A stretch of DNA of 44,160 nucleotides from Paenibacillus sp. (GTDB lineage: Bacteria > Bacillota > Bacilli > Paenibacillales > YIM-B00363). This document shows positions 40,980 to 44,160 of this stretch, in pieces (the first letter of the stretch is position 1; every line of letters begins with the position of its first letter). The notes under the pieces are model-generated. The model was not told where the DNA came from and ran no database searches. It saw only the letters and a list, made by a program, of their open reading frames with translations. The translations under genes were made by a program, and so were the position numbers. The DNA lies in NCBI GenBank assembly GCA_031181325.1, contig JAPSKX010000018.1:1-44160 (forward strand), written 5' to 3'.

Positions 40980-41774
40980 TTATCGATCGAGATGGTCGTC
41001 CGGCTGCGCCGCCTTGACGGTGAGGCCTCCGTCCACCATGAGCAGGTGGCCGTTCACTTGCATCGCTTCTTCCGATGCAAGGAACACGACCGCGTCGCCG
41101 ATCTGCCGCGCCGTGCCGAGCCGCTTCATCGGATTCGCCTCGATTTCCTTCTGCCGAATGGCCGGATCGGCCAAATAATCGGTGCACATATCGGTGTCGA
41201 CCGTGCTCGGACCGACCGCGTTCACGTTGATGCCGAACTTGCCGAGCTCGATCGCCATGCCCTTCGTCAGCATGTTCGCGGCCGCCTTCGACGACTGGTA
41301 GTGCGGAATGACCGGACTCGTCACGACGAGGCTCGCGGTCGACAGCACGTTGACGATTTTGCCGTAGCCCTTCTCGATCATCTTCGGCGCGGCCGTCTGC
41401 GAGCAGAGGAAGATCGACTTCACGTTCGTGTTGTACGTTCGATCCCATGTCTCTTCCGTTACCTTCAGGAACGATTCGAACGGCGCGACGCCTGCGTTAT
41501 TGACCAAGATTTCGACGTCGCCGAGCGTCCGCTCCACATGCTCGAACATGGCGGCGACCTGCGCCTTGCTGCCGACGTCCGCCTGGACGGCGACCGCTCT
41601 TCTCCCCATCGCCTCGACCTTGCGCACGACTTCCTCCGCCAGCGCCTTCGAGCGATCCGACGTATAGTTGACCGCCACGTGCGCGCCTTCCTCGGCGAGC
41701 CGGTAGACGATCGCTTCTCCGATGCCGCGGCTGCCGCCCGTAACGAGAGCGACGCGATCCTGCAATCTTTTCAT
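40980..41774 (-). CDS. SDR family dehydrogenase, NADP-type (probable sugar 1-dehydrogenase)
   Basis: 264 residues, classical SDR. TGGSRGIGEA binds the cofactor. VNYTSDRSKA after strand 2 has no acidic residue and an Arg, which favours NADP+. NNAGVAPF and the catalytic VLSTASLVVTSPVIPHYQSSKAA (Ser, Tyr, Lys) are intact. GGGAGAGGGA precedes the ATG. In oxidative L-fucose clusters one SDR oxidises the sugar to its 1,5-lactone; this gene, just after the dehydratase genes, is the best candidate. It could equally act on another step. Confidence 0.88.
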   Translation of the reverse strand: MKRLQDRVALVTGGSRGIGEAIVYRLAEEGAHVAVNYTSDRSKALAEEVVRKVEAMGRRAVAVQADVGSKAQVAAMFEHVERTLGDVEILVNNAGVAPFESFLKVTEETWDRTYNTNVKSIFLCSQTAAPKMIEKGYGKIVNVLSTASLVVTSPVIPHYQSSKAAANMLTKGMAIELGKFGINVNAVGPSTVDTDMCTDYLADPAIRQKEIEANPMKRLGTARQIGDAVVFLASEEAMQVNGHLLMVDGGLTVKAAQPDDHLDR

Positions 41775-41816
41775 GTGTGAGTCCCTCTCCCTCTATGTCC
41801 TTCGATCGAATGATTC

Positions 41817-42989
41817 TTACAAGCTAGGTCCGATGCGGTTGATGCTGAACTCTTGATGGCCGAGAATTTCCGCTTTCGTCAGCTTCCCGTCCGCCACCTC
41901 GACGATTTCCTTCCAGATCGCTTCGCCGGCTTCCTCGAGCGTCAGCTCGCCCGTCAGCATGCCGCTCACGTCGACGTCCATATTGTCGCTCATCCGCTCG
42001 AACATGCGGCGATTCCCCGTAATCTTAATGACCGGGATGACCGCGGCGCCCGTCGGCGTGCCGCGCCCCGTCGTGAAGCAGACGATGTGCGCGCCGCCCG
42101 CTGCCATGCCGGAGACGCATTCGATGTCGTTGCCCGGCGAATCCATGAAGTAGAGGCCGCCCTCCGGGATGTCCTCGGCGTATTCGATCACGCCGCGAAT
42201 CGGCGCCGTGCCGCACTTGCTGATGCAGCCGAGCGACTTCTCCTCGATCGTCGAAAGCCCGCCCGCGATGTTGCCCGGGCTCGGGTTGCCGCCCCGCATG
42301 TCGGCGCCCATGCGCTCGACTTCCTTCTCGAAGCGGTCCACGATCTCGTACAGCTTCTCCTTCGTCTCCGGCGTCGCGCAGCGCTCGGCGAGCACATGCT
42401 CCGCGCCGATGATCTCCGTCGTCTCGCCGATGACGATACCGCCGCCGCGCGCGATGAGCGCGTCCGCCGCGCCGCCGAGCGCCGGGTTCGAAGCGAGGCC
42501 GCTCGTCGCGTCGGAGCCGCCGCACTTCACGCCGACCTTCAGCTTCGAGATCGGAACCGGCACTTTCTCCTGCGCGTCGAGCCGGCTCTTCAGCTTCCGC
42601 GCCAGCTCCGCGCCGTGCTGAATCGCCTTCACCGAGCCGCCGACGGATTGGATGTCGAACCATTCGACGGGCTTGCCCGTCTTCTTGATTTCATTCGCGA
42701 GCGCCTCGGGATCGACGACCTCGCAGCCGAGCGAGATGATGAGGACGGCGCCGACGTTCGGGTTCTTCCCGGTGCCCGCGAGCACGTCGAACGTGCGGTC
42801 CTTATCGGAGCCGATCTGGCTGCAGCCGTGCTGATGCGGAATCGCCACCGCATCCGGTACGAGCTGCGCGATGCGGCTGCACACTTGGTTCGAGCAGATC
42901 ACCGTAGGAATGATTAACAGATGATTGCGAATGCCGATGTCGCCGTTGGAGCGTTGGTACCCCATGATCGTAGCCGTGCTGGTTGTCAT
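41817..42989 (-). CDS. UxaA family sugar-acid dehydratase, C-terminal (catalytic) subunit
   Basis: 390 residues, corresponding to the large C-terminal part of altronate/galactarate dehydratases. Motifs include MGYQRSNGDIGIRNHLLIIPTV, HQHGCSQIGSDKDRT, LGCEVVDPE, VGVKCGGSDATSG, GNIAGGLSTIEEKSLGCISKCG and MDSPGNDIECVSGMAAGGAH; the Cys/His residues ligate the metal. The SAF N-terminal domain is a separate gene overlapping by 4 bases. A split UxaA also occurs in the Campylobacter L-fucose locus, where it dehydrates L-fuconate. It could alternatively use altronate, arabinonate or galactonate. Confidence 0.92.
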   Translation of the reverse strand: MTTSTATIMGYQRSNGDIGIRNHLLIIPTVICSNQVCSRIAQLVPDAVAIPHQHGCSQIGSDKDRTFDVLAGTGKNPNVGAVLIISLGCEVVDPEALANEIKKTGKPVEWFDIQSVGGSVKAIQHGAELARKLKSRLDAQEKVPVPISKLKVGVKCGGSDATSGLASNPALGGAADALIARGGGIVIGETTEIIGAEHVLAERCATPETKEKLYEIVDRFEKEVERMGADMRGGNPSPGNIAGGLSTIEEKSLGCISKCGTAPIRGVIEYAEDIPEGGLYFMDSPGNDIECVSGMAAGGAHIVCFTTGRGTPTGAAVIPVIKITGNRRMFERMSDNMDVDVSGMLTGELTLEEAGEAIWKEIVEVADGKLTKAEILGHQEFSINRIGPSL

Positions 42990-43312
42990 GCGCTGGCTCC
43001 CTTCCCCGCTTGATCGCCGCGGCCGCGAATGCCCTCGATATTGTGCACGTGGACGTGCCGGCCGGCCGCGATGGCCGTCGTGGCGCGTCCGATCGTCTCG
43101 CCGTATTTCTTCACGTGCGTTCCTTCCGGAATGTCGACGATCGCCACCTTATGTCCGAACGCCACGTCCTCGACGACCGCGACCTGAAAGCGCTCTCCCG
43201 CGAACGTGAACGAGATCGTCTCGCCCGCCTTCACATCCCTGAGCGCGGTCGCCACATGATCGTCCGCATGCATGCGAATCGCGTCCGCACCGGCTTGCAC
43301 TTGTCCCGCCAT
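42986..43312 (-). CDS. UxaA family dehydratase, N-terminal SAF-domain subunit
   Basis: 108 residues, one SAF domain of the altronate dehydratase N-terminal type. RMHADDHVATALRDVKAG opens the domain; VAFGHKVAIVDIPEGTHVKKYGETIGRATTAI and a C-terminal RHVHVHNIEG supply the conserved His residues. AAGAGGCG precedes the ATG at 43312. It is the first gene of the operon, translationally coupled to the catalytic subunit. The promoter and probable operator lie just upstream. Confidence 0.93.
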   Translation of the reverse strand: MAGQVQAGADAIRMHADDHVATALRDVKAGETISFTFAGERFQVAVVEDVAFGHKVAIVDIPEGTHVKKYGETIGRATTAIAAGRHVHVHNIEGIRGRGDQAGKGASA

Positions 43313-43342
43313 CCGTCATATCGCCTCTTTTTCGCAAGATAA

Positions 43343-43356
43343 TGTTACCGATAACC
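43343..43356. promoter_or_regulatory. Probable LacI-family operator
   Basis: TGTTACCGATAACC contains the near-perfect dyad GTTA-CCGA-TAAC (43344-43355) with a central CG, typical of LacI-family operators. It lies immediately downstream of the -10 box of the uxaA promoter, over the transcription start, next to a divergent LacI gene. Confidence 0.7.
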
Positions 43357-43358
43357 CT

Positions 43359-43387
43359 AAGCTACCAAGAATCCTCCTTGCTGTCAA
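43359..43387 (-). promoter_or_regulatory. Promoter of the sugar-acid (uxaA...FAH) operon
   Basis: Minus-strand TTGACA (43382-43387) is 17 bases from TAGCTT (43359-43364). The weak -10 box and the adjacent dyad suit a regulated promoter. The divergent LacI gene may use TACAAT at 43402-43407 with TTGCTG at 43378-43383, so the two -35 regions overlap. Confidence 0.65.
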
Positions 43388-43432
43388 TTCTATTTTTCCA
43401 TTACAATAAAGCCAAGCCACACACGGAAAAGG

Positions 43433-44160
43433 GTGACTCCCATCGTTACGATCTACGATATCGCCAAGCTCGCCAACGTCTCGGCGATGACGGTCTCAAG
43501 AGTTATCAATAACACCGGACGCATCAGCGAGTCGACGCGCACCCGCGTCAAACAAGTGATGGAAGAGCTGAATTACGTCCCGAATTCGATGGCGCGCAGC
43601 CTCGTCAAGCAAGAGACGAAGATGCTGTCGCTGCTCATTACGGATATTACGAACCCGTTCTATACGACGCTGGCTCGCGGCGCGGAGGATACCGCCATGC
43701 GCAACGGCTACAAGCTGCTGTTCGGCAACAGCGACGAGGATTACGCGAAGGAGCGCGATTACGTGGATATGGTGCTGTCCACTCGCGCGGACGGCGTGCT
43801 GTTCGCGCCGGCGGGCGACGGCTCCGCGGAGCATCTGCGGATGCTGCAGCGGCATGGGGTGCCGTTCGTCGTGCTCGACCGGGAGGTGCCCGGCGTCGAA
43901 GCCGACCACGTGCTCGGCGACAGCCGGGAGGGCGCCCGCCGTCTCGTCGAGCATCTGCTGACGCTCGGCCACACGCGAATCGCCATGGTGGGCGGCCGGC
44001 AAGATGTCTCGACCGCGCGCCTGCGCTGCGCCGGGTACATGGAGGCGTTGAAGCTCGCCGACGTGCCGTTCGATCCTTCGCTCGTCGTCGACGCCGGCTA
44101 CACGGCGGTCGGCGGCGATGCGGCCGACAGCAAGGCGTCGACGATCCGTCCGCCGTCGAC
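43433..44160 (+). CDS. LacI family transcriptional regulator (3' end outside window)
   Basis: About 242 codons are visible. The helix-turn-helix VTIYDIAKLANVSAMTVSRVINN and hinge NYVPNSMARSLV are classical. The periplasmic-binding-like core starts at MLSLLITDITNPFYTTLARGAED and includes RADGVLFAPAGDG, VVLDREVPG and LLTLGHTRIAMVGG. The start is uncertain: GTG at 43433 is in frame but the possible site AAAGGGTGA overlaps it, and the conserved start would lie at an ATC (43442). The last ~15 codons before the edge diverge from the family, so a frameshift there is possible. It is divergent from the uxaA operon and likely represses it. Confidence 0.92.
   Translation, partial: MTPIVTIYDIAKLANVSAMTVSRVINNTGRISESTRTRVKQVMEELNYVPNSMARSLVKQETKMLSLLITDITNPFYTTLARGAEDTAMRNGYKLLFGNSDEDYAKERDYVDMVLSTRADGVLFAPAGDGSAEHLRMLQRHGVPFVVLDREVPGVEADHVLGDSREGARRLVEHLLTLGHTRIAMVGGRQDVSTARLRCAGYMEALKLADVPFDPSLVVDAGYTAVGGDAADSKASTIRPPS

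Noticed and set aside
1-44160. CRISPR array, prophage, intact IS element, tRNA or rRNA
   Set aside because: No regularly spaced repeats, phage structural genes, transposase motifs or cloverleaf/rRNA sequence were seen on either strand.

Overview
The window looks like chromosome from a high-GC, endospore-lineage Firmicute of the Paenibacillaceae (Paenibacillus/Cohnella-like). Signs of this are strong AAGGAGG-type ribosome binding sites, sigma-A style TTGACA/TATAAT promoters, CcpA-type cre sites, two KinB-like 5TM (LytS-YhcK type) sensor kinases, a HelD RNA-polymerase-recycling helicase, GlpX and a GH65/beta-phosphoglucomutase fusion. I see no rRNA, tRNA, CRISPR array, intact insertion sequence or prophage.

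Layout. 1-2.4 kb: the end of a ROK regulator, a Uma2-family protein with a strong terminator, and a small gene graveyard (an ABC-transporter tail and a frameshifted, truncated GH2 beta-mannosidase). 2.5-16.4 kb, minus strand: a ~14 kb putative operon read from one good promoter. Its order is sugar-binding lipoprotein, two CUT1 permeases, Asp/Glu-racemase-family protein, class II aldolase (frameshifted at a 34-bp perfect palindrome), GH84 hexosaminidase, a large GH38-like hydrolase, a metallo-beta-lactamase-fold hydrolase, a GH38 alpha-mannosidase and a DeoR regulator. With the decayed GH2 this resembles an import-and-dismantle system for Man/GlcNAc-containing (N-glycan-like) oligosaccharides. 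16.6-17.4 kb: a sulfatase pseudogene that still carries its CxPSR motif. 17.4-20.8 kb: lactonase, GlpX, sensor kinase. 20.9-24.7 kb: SGNH hydrolase and GH65-betaPGM fusion. 24.8-27.1 kb: a true formylglycine-generating enzyme behind a pair of short chromate-transporter genes. 27.3-31.9 kb: a small Cys-rich protein, a DHODH-like protein fused to a duplicated membrane module, a second sensor kinase and an AraC regulator. 31.9-35.6 kb: fixABCX (EtfB-EtfA-FixC-FixX) with a perfect cre upstream. 35.6-38.6 kb: leader region with a candidate antisense small RNA, then helD. 38.6-44.2 kb: a minus-strand sugar-acid operon (split UxaA dehydratase, SDR, small protein, RbsD mutarotase, SDR, FAH-family hydrolase) divergent from a LacI regulator whose likely operator sits in the shared promoter region.

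The most unusual items are the DHODH-like/membrane fusion, in which the dehydrogenase residues are lost and two copies of an AHDR...D-x-LH module are present, and the compact oxidative deoxysugar (L-fucose-like) pathway at the right end. Also notable are the palindrome-linked frameshift in the aldolase, the promoter-terminator pair without a gene opposite the helD leader, and an intact sulfatase-maturing enzyme alongside a dead sulfatase.
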